In this document: one piece after another, positions 35,922 through 45,901 of the stretch | Numbering within the stretch: position 1 is the stretch's first letter | Layout of the letters: every line of letters begins with the position of its first letter | Assembly (NCBI RefSeq): GCF_014201355.1 | Contig: NZ_JACHEG010000002.1 | Location: 1,302,001-1,366,000 of the forward strand | Source: Aliirhizobium wenxiniae | GTDB lineage: Bacteria > Pseudomonadota > Alphaproteobacteria > Rhizobiales > Rhizobiaceae | Length of the DNA: 64,000 nucleotides | Direction: 5' to 3' | Made by a program: the position numbers and the translations under genes | The notes under the pieces: generated by a model | What the model saw: the letters and a program-made list of their open reading frames with translations, nothing else | Told to the model about the DNA's origin: nothing | Databases searched by the model: none

Positions 35922-36770
35922 ATGATGACTGCATCAAAGACATTCTCCCCGCGTTCATCCATTTCACGCTCGTCCGTGGCTCATGCCGCGATCCTCATCT
36001 GCCTGGCAATGGCCGTGAGCGGTTGCAACACCACGAAACGCGACACGATTACCACCGGTTCTATCCCGAAGACGTCTTCGGCACCGCTAGACAATATGGA
36101 TGCTGCGCAACTGGCCGAAACCGAGCGGGCTATCGGCGGAGCCTATGTCAAGGACCCGAAAAACCGCGATATCGGGCTACGTTATGCCACAGTGCTGGGC
36201 ATGACGGGCAAACATGCCCAGGCGCTTGCCGTAATGCAGCAGGTAGCAATTGCCAATCCCAGTGACCGACAGGTACTTGCAGCATATGGCAAGGCCCAGG
36301 CGGCAGCCGGCCAGCTCGAACAGGCGCTCGGCACGATTGGCAGAGCCCAAACACCGGATCATCCTGACTGGCGACTGATGTCGGCTGAAGGCGCCGTGCT
36401 CGACCAGCTCGGACGCTCGGAGGAAGCCCGGCAGAAATATCGCTCGGCATTGCAGACCCAACCGAACGAACCAAGCATCATGTCAAATCTCGGCATGTCC
36501 TATGTTCTATCGGGCGACCTGAAGACAGCGGAAACCTATATGCGCAACGCTGCCCAGCAGCCAGCGGCCGACAGCCGCGTGCGGCAGAACCTCGCTCTGG
36601 TGGTCGGATTGCAGGGACGCTTCTCGGAAGCGGAAACCATCGCCCGCAAGGAACTTTCGCAGCAACAGGCGAATACCAACGTCACCTATCTGCGCTCGAT
36701 GCTCTCCCAGCAGAATTCCTGGGCAAAGCTTGCCGACAAGGACAAGCCGGCTAAATCTGCCGTAAACTGA
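35922..36770 (+). CDS. tadD: TadD-like TPR lipoprotein of the Flp pilus system
   Basis: A 282-residue protein with a lipoprotein signal (ILICLAMAVSGC, lipid-attached Cys) and several tetratricopeptide repeats (LRYATVLGMTGKHAQALAVMQ, VLAAYGKAQAAAGQLEQALG, IMSNLGMSYVLSGDLKTAETYM). TadD proteins help assemble or localise the Tad secretin. It stands at the end of the Tad locus but on the opposite strand from tadA-C. Two adjacent ATGs (35922, 35925) are possible starts; an upstream start at 35862 is less likely because it delays the signal peptide. Confidence 0.82.
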   Translation: MMTASKTFSPRSSISRSSVAHAAILICLAMAVSGCNTTKRDTITTGSIPKTSSAPLDNMDAAQLAETERAIGGAYVKDPKNRDIGLRYATVLGMTGKHAQALAVMQQVAIANPSDRQVLAAYGKAQAAAGQLEQALGTIGRAQTPDHPDWRLMSAEGAVLDQLGRSEEARQKYRSALQTQPNEPSIMSNLGMSYVLSGDLKTAETYMRNAAQQPAADSRVRQNLALVVGLQGRFSEAETIARKELSQQQANTNVTYLRSMLSQQNSWAKLADKDKPAKSAVN

Positions 36771-36773
36771 TCC

Positions 36774-37205
36774 CTATTCGGGGATGAACTTCAGCACGCC
36801 GGCGCGACCGGACTTGCCCGGAGCAGCGCCATCCGAAGGATGCGACACGCCATCGTTTACCGTCACGGACAGAAAATCGAACGGGCTGATACCTTCCAGG
36901 CAGGCAACGTTGACGCCATACTGCTGCGGATTCGATCGCCGCTGATGATGGGTATAGATACCGCAAACCGAACAGAAATAGTGCTTCGCGGTCTTCGTGT
37001 TGAATTGATAGAGCGTCAGTGCCGCTTCGCCTGACACGATCTGAATATCGTCGAGATTTGCCGAAACCGCGATCGCTCCACGCATTCTGCAGTAAGAGCA
37101 GGTGCAACGTCGAGCGCTGCGCAAGCCATTGGCCAATCGCACGTGAAATCTTACCGTCCCACAGTGGCAGGCACCATCAATCTCATCGAGATCGTCGTTC
37201 AGCAT
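36774..37205 (-). CDS. GFA family (CENP-V/glutathione-dependent formaldehyde-activating-like) protein
   Basis: A 143-residue zinc protein with the GFA Cys pattern: GACHCGTVRF, CTCSYCRM and FCSVCGIYTHH. Members bind two zincs; few have proven roles and the name formaldehyde-activating is historical. It follows tadC by 51 bases on the same strand and could be read from the Tad transcript, but no functional link is known. It converges with tadD with three bases between. Confidence 0.88.
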   Translation of the reverse strand: MLNDDLDEIDGACHCGTVRFHVRLANGLRSARRCTCSYCRMRGAIAVSANLDDIQIVSGEAALTLYQFNTKTAKHYFCSVCGIYTHHQRRSNPQQYGVNVACLEGISPFDFLSVTVNDGVSHPSDGAAPGKSGRAGVLKFIPE

Positions 37206-37256
37206 AACGTATCCTCCGGTAGAAAGGATTTATCCATAAAGGAAACGCGATAGCGA

Positions 37257-38231
37257 TTAGAACCTGCTGGAGACCTGGATACCTGCAGGGCCAAGAATAA
37301 CCGCAACGAGGACCGGCAGAAAGAACAGGATCATCGGAACTGTGAGCTTGGGCGGCAGGGCTGCAGCCTTCTTTTCCGCCTCATTCATGCGTTCGTCGCG
37401 GCTCTCCTGAGCGAGAACGCGCAGCGCCTGCGACACCGGCGTGCCGTATCGATCCGCCTGAATCAAAGCCTGCACGACCGAACGAACTATATCGAGCTGC
37501 GTGCGGTTCCCGAGATTTTCGAGTGCGGTCCTGCGGTCCTGCAGGAAGGAAAGTTCCGCCGTCGTCAGCGCCAGTTCTTCGGCAAGTTCGGGCGAAGACG
37601 TGCCGATTTCTTCCGCCGCACGACGCATGGCGGCTTCGATCGAGTTGCCGGATTCGACGCAGATGAGCATCAGATCAAGCGCGTCGGGCCAGGCACGCTT
37701 GATCGACTTCTGCCGCTTTCCGACCTTGTTGGAAACGAAGATGTTCGGTGCGTAGAACCCGACATAGGCGAAGCCGACAACCGCGAGAATCCGGATCCCA
37801 ATTGGTTTGGAGGCCAGGTTACCAAGTGCGAATACCCAGACTGCCGCAAGGATCAAGAACAGGAAAGGCAGAAGAAAACGCGCCACAAGGAACATGTTCA
37901 GAGCGTTCTGTGATCTCAATCCCGCTGCGCGCAGCTTGTTCAGCGTGCCCTCGTCGACCAGTGCTTCACGCAGGTTGAAGCGTTCGACGATCTGGCGGAC
38001 CGACTGATTGTTCTGGGTTCGCAGACTTGCTTTGCCATCCGCATTCATCCGAGCCCGTTCGCGGGCACGCATCTGTTCCCGTTCGGTGGAAACTGCCTTC
38101 ATGCGCTTATCGAGATCGCCACGCTCCATGAAGGGCGCAGCCAGAGAATAGAGCGTTGCAAAAACGGCAAGCGCCACCAGAACTGCGAAGATCATGGTTG
38201 GCTCGGTGATAGCTGCAGCAAGATCCTTCAC
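37257..38231 (-). CDS. tadC: TadC, inner-membrane protein of Flp pilus assembly
   Basis: A 324-residue type II secretion F-domain protein with segments at the N terminus, near residues 110-165 and at the C terminus (TVPMILFFLPVLVAVILGPAGIQ). The cytosolic F domain reads ALDLMLICVESGNSIEAAMRRAAEEIG. Together with TadB it forms the platform that the TadA ATPase drives. It is 10 bases downstream of tadB. Confidence 0.92.
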   Translation of the reverse strand: MKDLAAAITEPTMIFAVLVALAVFATLYSLAAPFMERGDLDKRMKAVSTEREQMRARERARMNADGKASLRTQNNQSVRQIVERFNLREALVDEGTLNKLRAAGLRSQNALNMFLVARFLLPFLFLILAAVWVFALGNLASKPIGIRILAVVGFAYVGFYAPNIFVSNKVGKRQKSIKRAWPDALDLMLICVESGNSIEAAMRRAAEEIGTSSPELAEELALTTAELSFLQDRRTALENLGNRTQLDIVRSVVQALIQADRYGTPVSQALRVLAQESRDERMNEAEKKAAALPPKLTVPMILFFLPVLVAVILGPAGIQVSSRF

Positions 38232-38241
38232 CGTCCGCTCC

Positions 38242-39255
38242 TCAGATTTCGAAGTTGATCATGTTGCGCATCACAAGGATGCCGATCGACATCCACACTC
38301 CCGATACAAGCATGATGATATGCCCGCGCGGATCGGTGAAGAGGATCATCATGTATTGCGGCGAGGTGAGATAGACGAGCGTCGCGACGATAAACGGAAG
38401 TGCGCCGATGATGACGGCAGAGGCCTTGGCCTCCATCGAAAGCGCGCTGACCTTGGCTTTCATCTTCCGGCGTTCGCGTAACACCTTGCCAAGATTGCCG
38501 AGCGCCTCGGAAAGATTGCCGCCGGCCTGACTCTGGATCGCGATGACGATAGAGAAGAAACTGACTTCGGAAAGCGGCATGGTCTGCAGCATGCGCGCAC
38601 AGGCATCGGGAATGCTCAGGCCTACCTTCTGCGATTCCACAACGCGCTGGAATTCCCGCTTTACAGGCTCCCTGCCATCCGCAGCAATCAACCGGATCGC
38701 GTCATTGAGCGGCAGGCCGGACTTGATCGAGCGAACCATCACGTCCAGGGCGTTGGGGAACTCCTCAAGAAACTTGTTGCGCCGCCGCTTGATGAGGAAA
38801 CCGATGACCCAGCGCGGGAAGCCGAATGCAAAAACGAAACCGGCGCCAAGCGAGGCAAGCAAGGGCATGCCAATGATCAGCGCAACCAGGGACGCCAGGA
38901 TACCAAGGCCAGCAGACATGGCATAAAAACGCCCCATCGTCACCGCAATGCCCGTCTGGGCAAGCCGCGATTTCAGGCTGTTGTCGCCAATATACTTGTT
39001 TTTTTCCTGCTGCTTCTTTTCCAGATCCTTCAGAGAATCCTGCAGGGATTTGCGGCGCTTGGACAGTTCCTGAACGCGATCACGCGCGGCCTTGGCCTTG
39101 CCCAGATCGCTTTCGGCGGCCTTCACTCGCGTCAATCGGGCACCGGCCTTCTTTTCGGTCTCCAGGCGTGAGAACAACAGCGCATAGGCCACCGAAGCCG
39201 CTGACACAGCGACTAGAAGAACGATCAACAGCATGGTCAAATCAAGCCCGAACAT
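38242..39255 (-). CDS. tadB: TadB, inner-membrane protein of Flp pilus assembly
   Basis: A 337-residue protein: an N-terminal membrane segment, a charged coiled coil (residues about 40-95), a central membrane pair, the F domain (ALDVMVRSIKSGLPLNDAIRLIA; FFSIVIAIQSQAGGNLSEALGNL) and C-terminal segments. It pairs with TadC. It lies 21 bases after cpaF. Confidence 0.92.
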   Translation of the reverse strand: MFGLDLTMLLIVLLVAVSAASVAYALLFSRLETEKKAGARLTRVKAAESDLGKAKAARDRVQELSKRRKSLQDSLKDLEKKQQEKNKYIGDNSLKSRLAQTGIAVTMGRFYAMSAGLGILASLVALIIGMPLLASLGAGFVFAFGFPRWVIGFLIKRRRNKFLEEFPNALDVMVRSIKSGLPLNDAIRLIAADGREPVKREFQRVVESQKVGLSIPDACARMLQTMPLSEVSFFSIVIAIQSQAGGNLSEALGNLGKVLRERRKMKAKVSALSMEAKASAVIIGALPFIVATLVYLTSPQYMMILFTDPRGHIIMLVSGVWMSIGILVMRNMINFEI

Positions 39256-39276
39256 GCGAACTGCCTCTCAACCGTC

Positions 39277-40770
39277 TCAATCCTTGGAGGTTTCCATGGC
39301 GTCGAGTGCTGCCGTGAGGCGGCGCTCTTCACCGAAATAGCGAACACGGTCCCAAAAATGCGGCTTGACGATGCCGGTGGAAACATGACGGCCAATAATC
39401 CGCCCGTTCGCGTCCTCGCCATCCATCTCGTAACGCATCAAATCCTGCGTGATGATAACGTCGCCTTCCATGCCGATCACTTCGGTGACCTGGGTAATCC
39501 GGCGCGAGCCGTCACGAAGACGTGCCGCCTGAATGATGATGTCAACCGATCCGCTGATGATCTCGCGTACAGTTTTGGCGGGCAGCGTATAACCGCCCAT
39601 GGCGATCATCGATTCCATACGGCTCAGGCATTCGCGCGGCGTATTGGAGTGGATCGTCCCCATGGAACCGTCATGACCGGTGTTCATCGCCTGCAAGAGG
39701 TCGAAGACTTCCGGTCCACGTACTTCGCCGACGATGATACGTTCGGGGCGCATACGCAGGCAGTTCTTGACCAGATCGCGCATGGTGATCTCGCCTTCGC
39801 CTTCGATATTTGGCGGGCGGGTTTCAAGGCGCACAACATGCGGCTGCTGGAGTTGCAGTTCGGCAGTATCCTCGCAGGTGATAACGCGTTCATCCAGATC
39901 GATATAACGCGTCAGGCAGTTCAGAAGGGTGGTTTTGCCCGACCCGGTACCGCCAGAAATGACGACATTGCAGCGGACACGACCGATGATCTGGAGCAGA
40001 ACAGCGCCTTCCGGCGTGATCGCACCGAATTTGACCAGCTGGTCGAGTGTCAGCTTGTCCTTCTTGAACTTACGGATGGTGAGAGCCGGACCATCGAGCG
40101 AAAGCGGCGGAGCGATCACGTTGACACGCGAACCATCAGGCAGACGCGCGTCGCAGATCGGCGAACTTTCATCAACGCGTCGACCCACCTGGCTGACGAT
40201 ACGCTGGCAGATGGACAGAAGCTGAGCGTTGTCGCGGAAACGGATTTCCGATTCGATCGTCTTGCCGGCCACTTCGATGAAGGTCTGCCCGGCCCCGTTG
40301 ACCATAATGTCGGCGATGTCATCGCGGGCGAGCAGCGGCTCCAGCGGACCATAGCCCAAAACGTCGTTGCAGATATCGTCAAGCAGTTCTTCCTGCTCGG
40401 AGATCGACATCGCAAAATTCTTGATCGTGATGATATCGTTGACGATATCGCGGATTTCCTCGCGCGCGCTCTCGTTATCGAGCTTTGCGAGCTGCGACAG
40501 GTCGATCGTGTCGATAAGCGCCGAGAAAACCTGGCTTTTGGTATCGTAATACTGGTCGTTGCGGGCCGGCCGCTTGCGTGCGGGCGCGGCCGGAGCGAGC
40601 GGGGGCGGCGCCACGGGCTGACGCATCGCCGCGTTTTCGGCCGAAGCAGGCGACCTGATCGGGGCTTCCGAGGCCGTCGATGCGGCTGGCGCGGGCGTAA
40701 ATTGAGGTGCAGGCGGCGATGCGACAGCGCCTCCCTTTCCAAACCCGTCGTTTCCGCGTTTTCCAAACAT
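39277..40770 (-). CDS. cpaF: CpaF/TadA secretion ATPase
   Basis: A 497-residue VirB11/PilT-class ATPase. An Ala/Pro-rich N-terminal tail (about residues 1-65) precedes an N-terminal helical domain. Walker A is GGTGSGKTT at 273-281, followed by the Asp box, Walker B ([19 protein letters not shown]) and the His box ([12 protein letters not shown]). It powers Flp pilin polymerisation and possibly retraction. It lies 33 bases after cpaE. Confidence 0.96.
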   Translation of the reverse strand: MFGKRGNDGFGKGGAVASPPAPQFTPAPAASTASEAPIRSPASAENAAMRQPVAPPPLAPAAPARKRPARNDQYYDTKSQVFSALIDTIDLSQLAKLDNESAREEIRDIVNDIITIKNFAMSISEQEELLDDICNDVLGYGPLEPLLARDDIADIMVNGAGQTFIEVAGKTIESEIRFRDNAQLLSICQRIVSQVGRRVDESSPICDARLPDGSRVNVIAPPLSLDGPALTIRKFKKDKLTLDQLVKFGAITPEGAVLLQIIGRVRCNVVISGGTGSGKTTLLNCLTRYIDLDERVITCEDTAELQLQQPHVVRLETRPPNIEGEGEITMRDLVKNCLRMRPERIIVGEVRGPEVFDLLQAMNTGHDGSMGTIHSNTPRECLSRMESMIAMGGYTLPAKTVREIISGSVDIIIQAARLRDGSRRITQVTEVIGMEGDVIITQDLMRYEMDGEDANGRIIGRHVSTGIVKPHFWDRVRYFGEERRLTAALDAMETSKD

Positions 40771-40803
40771 GCTTCTTAAAACCTAACTCTTTCGTGATGC
40801 CGC

Positions 40804-42096
40804 TTACTTTCGTCCCAGCATGCCAAGAATCTTGCCGAGACCAGCCTTCTTTGCCTTCTTGACCGCGATGCGCCCCGTGACGACGTGAGCGATCTGCGAG
40901 AAAGTTTCGGCAACCGGAGACTTGGCGTCGATTTCCGAGATCATACGGCCGCTATTGGCAGCATTGCCGAAAAGGGCTGAATCAAACGGCAGAATGGCGA
41001 TCGGCTCCATTTCCAGCGCCTCGGTGAAATCGGACGGGCTGATCTCGGGACGCTTCGGCATTCCCACCTGGTTGAGAACCAGATGCGGTGCCCGGTCATT
41101 AGGCCTCAGCTGCTTCAGCGCATCCAGAATGTTTTTCGTGTTGCGAAGATTGGCGAGATCCGGCGCGGCGCAGATGACAACTTCGTCCGCATCGGCAAGA
41201 ACCGACGTCGTCCACTCGTTCCATGCGTGGGGTACATCAAGAACAGCGATCGGCGCGCTGCGCTGCAGGATTTCGATGACAGGCTGGAAAGCGCGGCCTT
41301 CGAAGTCGTAAGCCCGATCGAGAAGCGACGGCGCAGCAAGAAGCGACAGATGATCCGAACATTTCGTCAGAAGGCGGTCCAGAAACACCTCATCCAGACG
41401 CTCCGGCGCAAAAACCGCTTCGGAAATTCCCTGCATCGGATCCTGGTCGAAATCGATGTTGGCCGTACCAAAGGGCAGGTCTAGATCGGCTAGAATGGTT
41501 TCGGTCGAAAACAGGCTCGATATTCCGAAGGCGCAGTTGTGGGCGATCGTCGAGGCACCGACCCCACCCTTTGCGCCAATAAATGCGATCGATTTGCCCA
41601 AAGGCTCTGCATCCGGATCAACGAAGATGGCGGAGATCGCTGCCATCATGTCGACCATCGGAACGGGCGCCACCAGATATTCGGAAATGCCGTTGCGGAC
41701 CAGTTCGCGATAAAGCGCGATATCGTTGTAACGTCCAATGACGATGACGCGGGTCGAGGGATCGCAGACTTCTGCCAGGGGGGCAAGTTCGGCAAGAAGA
41801 TTGCGTGGTTCGGCCGCCGTTTCCAGCACGATCAGGTTCGGTGTCGGCGAAGACGCATACATGTTGGCCGCGGCGTCGATGCTGCCGCTCGTCACACGCA
41901 GATTGACCTTCGCCATGCGCCGGTCGCGAGACAGCTTGTCGACCATGCGCTGGACGTTTTCGCTTTCGCAGAAGGCATGGATCGAGATACGCGGCAGCGG
42001 ACGTACGGATTCGAGATCGAGCGCCGAGGAATGTTCCTCGGCATCATCGGCCTGCGACGGCTGTCCATTTACGTCGTATTGAACGGTGCTTATCAT
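40804..42096 (-). CDS. cpaE: CpaE/TadZ, MinD/ParA-like localisation ATPase
   Basis: A 430-residue protein. The N-terminal half is a receiver-like domain (PNLIVLETAAEPRNLLAEL). The C-terminal half is a ParA/MinD-type ATPase whose P loop reads GAKGGVGASTIAHNCAF. In Caulobacter CpaE positions the pilus machinery at the pole. It lies between cpaD and cpaF. Confidence 0.92.
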   Translation of the reverse strand: MISTVQYDVNGQPSQADDAEEHSSALDLESVRPLPRISIHAFCESENVQRMVDKLSRDRRMAKVNLRVTSGSIDAAANMYASSPTPNLIVLETAAEPRNLLAELAPLAEVCDPSTRVIVIGRYNDIALYRELVRNGISEYLVAPVPMVDMMAAISAIFVDPDAEPLGKSIAFIGAKGGVGASTIAHNCAFGISSLFSTETILADLDLPFGTANIDFDQDPMQGISEAVFAPERLDEVFLDRLLTKCSDHLSLLAAPSLLDRAYDFEGRAFQPVIEILQRSAPIAVLDVPHAWNEWTTSVLADADEVVICAAPDLANLRNTKNILDALKQLRPNDRAPHLVLNQVGMPKRPEISPSDFTEALEMEPIAILPFDSALFGNAANSGRMISEIDAKSPVAETFSQIAHVVTGRIAVKKAKKAGLGKILGMLGRK

Positions 42097-42123
42097 CGGA
42101 TCAGGCCCAACCGTTACGCTTCA

Positions 42124-42810
42124 TCATTCGTCCATGTCCTTGAGCTCGGTGAACGACTCGCGATAGCGCTCCATCACCTGACCGCGCTGCGTTCCGTCCG
42201 GCGGCGTCATGCGGCGTGGGCCGAGAAGGTCGTTCGGATTGGCGATCTGGGCTGCAAGGTTATTCTGGTTGGCGCAGCCGAAATTATAGTAGTTCTTGTT
42301 GCTCTGAATATTCAGCGTCATATCGGCCGGCCAGGTACCGCACTGCTCCGTCTTGGCGGCAATCGCCACATAGGTCAGGCGCATGGGAGCGGACTCTCCG
42401 AATTCCGAGGGGAAATGCGCCTGCAGAATATTCTGGGCCGGAACGCCCATCTTTACCATCAGCTTGCGGGTGGAGGAGGCGGCAGACGCGACTGCACCTT
42501 CATTGGCCGATCCGCGCGGCGTGATGATCTGGATAATGCCGGACGAGGACCGGCGGTATTCCGCAATGAAACCGGCGATGACTTCCGACTGGCCTTTCGT
42601 GAGGCCGGTATCACCAGCGGCGACCGGAATATCGATCTTTCTTTCCGCTTCGCCGACCACGATCGGGTGGCGCGTGCGGTAATCGTCCGGCAGGGAACCG
42701 GTGGTCATGCTGTCCTTGCCCGCGCAGGAAGACAGCAGCGCTGCGGCGCCGAGGACGAGCGCTACCGAAAGGCGGCCCGTCGAATATCGCGTTGTCTTTC
42801 TCGGATCCAT
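42124..42810 (-). CDS. cpaD: CpaD pilus assembly lipoprotein
   Basis: A 228-residue protein with lipobox ALLSSCAGK. The mature part matches CpaD: a TGLTKGQSEVIAGFIAEYR block and an N-rich region (NYYNFGCANQNNLAAQIANPNDLLGPR) characteristic of the family. It probably acts as pilotin or partner of the secretin. ATG 42810 was chosen because it directly precedes the signal; a longer in-frame start at 42873 overlaps the end of cpaC. Confidence 0.9.
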   Translation of the reverse strand: MDPRKTTRYSTGRLSVALVLGAAALLSSCAGKDSMTTGSLPDDYRTRHPIVVGEAERKIDIPVAAGDTGLTKGQSEVIAGFIAEYRRSSSGIIQIITPRGSANEGAVASAASSTRKLMVKMGVPAQNILQAHFPSEFGESAPMRLTYVAIAAKTEQCGTWPADMTLNIQSNKNYYNFGCANQNNLAAQIANPNDLLGPRRMTPPDGTQRGQVMERYRESFTELKDMDE

Positions 42811-42869
42811 GAATGGATGCCTTTCTTGCGAGCGGCTACCGCCGAAGTTTGGGAGCTGAGCTTGCTTCG

Positions 42870-44351
42870 TCATTTGTAGATGAACCCGACATTGCCCTGA
42901 TAAGGCGCAGGCGGCGGAGACGCCTCCTTGCGGCCATAGATCTTGTTGACCCGTCCCAGGAAGACGCTTTCGGCATCACTGGCGGGCTGGAAATTGTCAT
43001 CCGGGCGAGAGAGTTCGTTGCGATTGACCGGACGGACCAGATAAGGCGTCGCGATGATGACCAGTTCGGTCTCGTTGCGCTCATAGGTCTTTGCCCGGAA
43101 AAGCGCGCCAACAAGCGGAACCTTCGAGGCGACCGGGGTACCCTTCATGCTCTGGGAGATATCATCGCGGATCAGACCAGCCAGGGCGAGCGAGCCGCCG
43201 GACGGAAGTTCAACCGTCGTTTCCGCATCGCGCTTGCGATATTCGGCTGCCGACGTCGTGAGCACAGGCTCCGAAACCCGTGTCTGGATACGCAGGCTGA
43301 TACGGCCGGACGACAGAACCGTTGGGGTAAATGCGAGCGAGATGCCGTACTGGTAAGGGGTTACAGTGGTAACGCCATCGACGCCGGTGGTGGAATACAG
43401 ACGTTCTCCACCCGAATTGAATGTTGCGGCCTGCCCCGAGATCGCCGTCAGCGTCGGTTCTGCAAGCGTGCGGATCGCATCGGCCTGCTCCAGGGCGCTC
43501 AAGGCCGTTTCAATGCCAAGCTTGCCGATCTGCCCGGCAATCGTGCCATTCAGGCCTTGCGTGCCGGCTTCGACGGTCAGAACATCAAGAGCGTTACGGG
43601 ACGGCGTGGTACGCGTGAACGTGTTGTCGAAACCGAGCTGCTTCAAAACCTCGCGACGGATTTCCGCCACGGTGATTTTCAGCGTGACCTGATCCTCGCC
43701 TTCAATCGAAAGGAGGTTCACGACCGTCGAGGTTTGTCGGCCTTCGGCATAGATTGCGGAGTCGCCGCCATTGTTGCCACTTGTCGCCGTGATTTCGCGC
43801 GTGGTCGCCTCGCCACCCTTCAGGAAGGCGTTGGCGAGTTGCGCGGCCTTGGCAGAATCCTGCGGCGTGCGCACCGAGCCGGAAAGCACGATGTTGTCGG
43901 ATACGATTTCGACCTTGATGTTCGAATCCGGCAGGAAACGGCGGAGATTTGCCTCGAGGCCGGAAATATCGCGCTCGATCTCCACGTCGAGGGTGACAAT
44001 TTCCTCGCCGCCCGGACCGAACACGAAGATATTCGTCTGACCGACTGTCTTGCCAAAAAGATAGATCCGCCGCGAGGTGCGGGTGACGGCATCGGCCATG
44101 GAGGGATCGGCCACAAGAATGTCGTGGGCATCGGACGGAAGGTCGATCACCAGTGCCTTGTTCAGGCCAATCGTCAGCCGCCGCTTGACCCCAACACCGC
44201 CCTGCGCAATGCGGATCACTCCGCTATCGGCTGCAGAAGCGCTTGGGACAGCCAGGAAGGATGGTGCAAAGCTACCTGGAATGCCGGAAAAGGCCAGGCA
44301 GAAAGCCAGGCCGGCCGAAACGGTTGCGCGGGTCTTGCGTTTCAAAATCAT
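42870..44351 (-). CDS. cpaC: CpaC/RcpA outer-membrane secretin of the Tad system
   Basis: A 493-residue secretin with a Sec signal (cleavage near PSASAAD). The pilus-formation N-terminal domain (LNKALVIDLPSDAHDILVADPSMADAV) is followed by a BON-like region and the secretin channel (EVLKQLGFDNTF; VPLVGALFRAKTYERNETELVIIATPYLVRPV). It forms the outer-membrane pore of the pilus. ATG 44351 has GGAG nine bases upstream. Confidence 0.95.
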   Translation of the reverse strand: MILKRKTRATVSAGLAFCLAFSGIPGSFAPSFLAVPSASAADSGVIRIAQGGVGVKRRLTIGLNKALVIDLPSDAHDILVADPSMADAVTRTSRRIYLFGKTVGQTNIFVFGPGGEEIVTLDVEIERDISGLEANLRRFLPDSNIKVEIVSDNIVLSGSVRTPQDSAKAAQLANAFLKGGEATTREITATSGNNGGDSAIYAEGRQTSTVVNLLSIEGEDQVTLKITVAEIRREVLKQLGFDNTFTRTTPSRNALDVLTVEAGTQGLNGTIAGQIGKLGIETALSALEQADAIRTLAEPTLTAISGQAATFNSGGERLYSTTGVDGVTTVTPYQYGISLAFTPTVLSSGRISLRIQTRVSEPVLTTSAAEYRKRDAETTVELPSGGSLALAGLIRDDISQSMKGTPVASKVPLVGALFRAKTYERNETELVIIATPYLVRPVNRNELSRPDDNFQPASDAESVFLGRVNKIYGRKEASPPPAPYQGNVGFIYK

Positions 44352-44366
44352 AACCAATCGCTCCGT

Positions 44367-45173
44367 TCAATTCGCCTGCGTCGAGCCGGTGATGATCGAC
44401 CCCGATTTGATGACCTGGATATCCGCCCTGCCACCGCCATGCAGAAGGTAGTCCGCGGCCTGTGTGTCCGCCTCCTGTGCGTCAGCTACCGACCTCAAGG
44501 CGAGCGTCAGTCGCTCTGCCATCTGCTGTGCAACGGCAATGACCTTTGTCTGATCGGGTGTGAGTTCGAGGGTCGCGGTGGTGCCGACAACGGATTTGCT
44601 GCCATCGGGCGCTTCCTGGATGTTCTGGTCGATGGCCAGGACGCGAACGTTGTTGAGGACGTTCTCGGTGACATAACCGCCACCGGCGTCCTTGTTTTGA
44701 CGGACCATGATGACATCGACGCGATCGTTCGGCAGAACGAAACCACCAGCGCCCGTTGCAACCGATATTTCAGTTGCGACCGCGCGCTTGCCGGAGGGCA
44801 AAAGCGAGGACATGATGCGGCTGGAAGAGTCTGCAACCTTCTCTGCTCTCAAAGGCTCGCCCTTGAAGATTGGAAGGCGGACGACGGAGCCTTCAAGCTC
44901 CTTGATGGCATCGGGGCGCGCTTCGCTGGTGATGAAACCCTCCGCAACACCGCTGCGCGGCCAGTTCAACCATTCGACCGACTTCTCGTTCAGACGGCTG
45001 CCTACCGGCAAGTTATCAGCTGAAACCAGAACATTGATCGTCGGCTCCTTCACCACCGTTTCCACCAGTTGAGGTGCCTGTGTGCCAGACATGTTCATTG
45101 CCAGCAGACCAGCCAGGCCTGCAGCCACGACGGCCACCGTCAAAATGATGATGCGAGCGGGCTTCATTGCCAT
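44367..45173 (-). CDS. cpaB: CpaB/RcpC pilus assembly protein
   Basis: A 268-residue periplasmic protein with one N-terminal membrane segment and an SAF domain (INVLVSADNLPVGSRLNEKSVEWLNWP), then the RcpC region with GFVLPNDRVDVIM and a TATLELTPDQTKVIAVAQQ block. CpaB is thought to join the secretin to peptidoglycan. An ATG at 45167 is an equally plausible start. Confidence 0.92.
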   Translation of the reverse strand: MAMKPARIIILTVAVVAAGLAGLLAMNMSGTQAPQLVETVVKEPTINVLVSADNLPVGSRLNEKSVEWLNWPRSGVAEGFITSEARPDAIKELEGSVVRLPIFKGEPLRAEKVADSSSRIMSSLLPSGKRAVATEISVATGAGGFVLPNDRVDVIMVRQNKDAGGGYVTENVLNNVRVLAIDQNIQEAPDGSKSVVGTTATLELTPDQTKVIAVAQQMAERLTLALRSVADAQEADTQAADYLLHGGGRADIQVIKSGSIITGSTQAN

Positions 45174-45286
45174 GTCCCAGAAGAATCCTTGATCTCTGCG
45201 ACAGGATGGGCGGCAATGGTGTAATTATGGTTAATGAGAAGCTTAGAATGCTGGTTAACGCAATGTTGCGATAGATCTCAGCGAAG

Positions 45287-45808
45287 TCAGAAGGCCTTGA
45301 GCGCCAGTATTGCAATTGGCGATGTTCCAAATGCCATCAGGCCCCCCATCGCAATGGCAATGCCATAAGGGATCTTGTTGGTACCAACGATCGATACGGG
45401 CAGCGGGATGCCGATCGACATTACAAGATCGGCCTTGACCCGTAGAAACAGGAAAAGCAGCGTCACAGCGCCACCAGAATAGGCCACCAGAACGAGAAAG
45501 GCGATAAGCGACTGGTCAAAGCCGAACCAGAGGCTGGCCGCGGTCAAAAGCTTGGCATCGCCGCCGCCCATGATATTGGCGGCGAACAAAGCAAAGCAAA
45601 CTGCAAAAACAATGAGAGCGGCCACGAGGCTAAGGCCCAGATCGACCACCGTCACGCCCACTAGCGGCGCAAGAACGAGAAAAGCAGCAACCAAAGCCAA
45701 CGACAGCCGGTTGGATATCTTCATCGTCAGAAAATCGCTCATCGCCGCAGCAGCCAAGGCTGCAGGAAAGGCAGCGAGTACAAGAACGGCGACGATGTCA
45801 TTCAGCAT
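45287..45808 (-). CDS. cpaA: CpaA/TadV prepilin peptidase
   Basis: A 173-residue A24-type aspartic peptidase with about six membrane segments. The catalytic aspartates are in MSDFLTMKISNRL (first) and MGGGDAKLLTA (second). It removes the leader of the Flp prepilin and the pseudopilins. It lies between flp and cpaB, after a hairpin. Confidence 0.92.
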   Translation of the reverse strand: MLNDIVAVLVLAAFPAALAAAAMSDFLTMKISNRLSLALVAAFLVLAPLVGVTVVDLGLSLVAALIVFAVCFALFAANIMGGGDAKLLTAASLWFGFDQSLIAFLVLVAYSGGAVTLLFLFLRVKADLVMSIGIPLPVSIVGTNKIPYGIAIAMGGLMAFGTSPIAILALKAF

Positions 45809-45838
45809 GGCGCTTTTCCCTAACGCTGAAAAAGGTTC

Positions 45839-45864
45839 AAAGCCGCCCTACGCGGGACGGCTTC
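45839..45864 (-). terminator. Partial terminator between flp and cpaA
   Basis: On the minus strand AAGCCG-T-CCC pairs with GGGCGGCTT around GCGTA, with one bulged base, followed shortly by a CTTTTTC run. A leaky stop here would give much more flp mRNA than mRNA for the assembly genes, as known for pilin operons. Confidence 0.5.
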
Positions 45865-45901
45865 AACCATTGTCTTCGGTGCCGAACGACGGCGGTAGAC
45901 T

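Noticed and set aside
39358..40779. A 473-codon open frame on the plus strand
   Set aside because: Exactly antisense to cpaF, which has all ATPase motifs.
42813..45023. A 736-codon open frame on the plus strand
   Set aside because: It lies wholly antisense to cpaD, cpaC and cpaB, whose motifs are unmistakable. Long antisense frames are common at this GC content.
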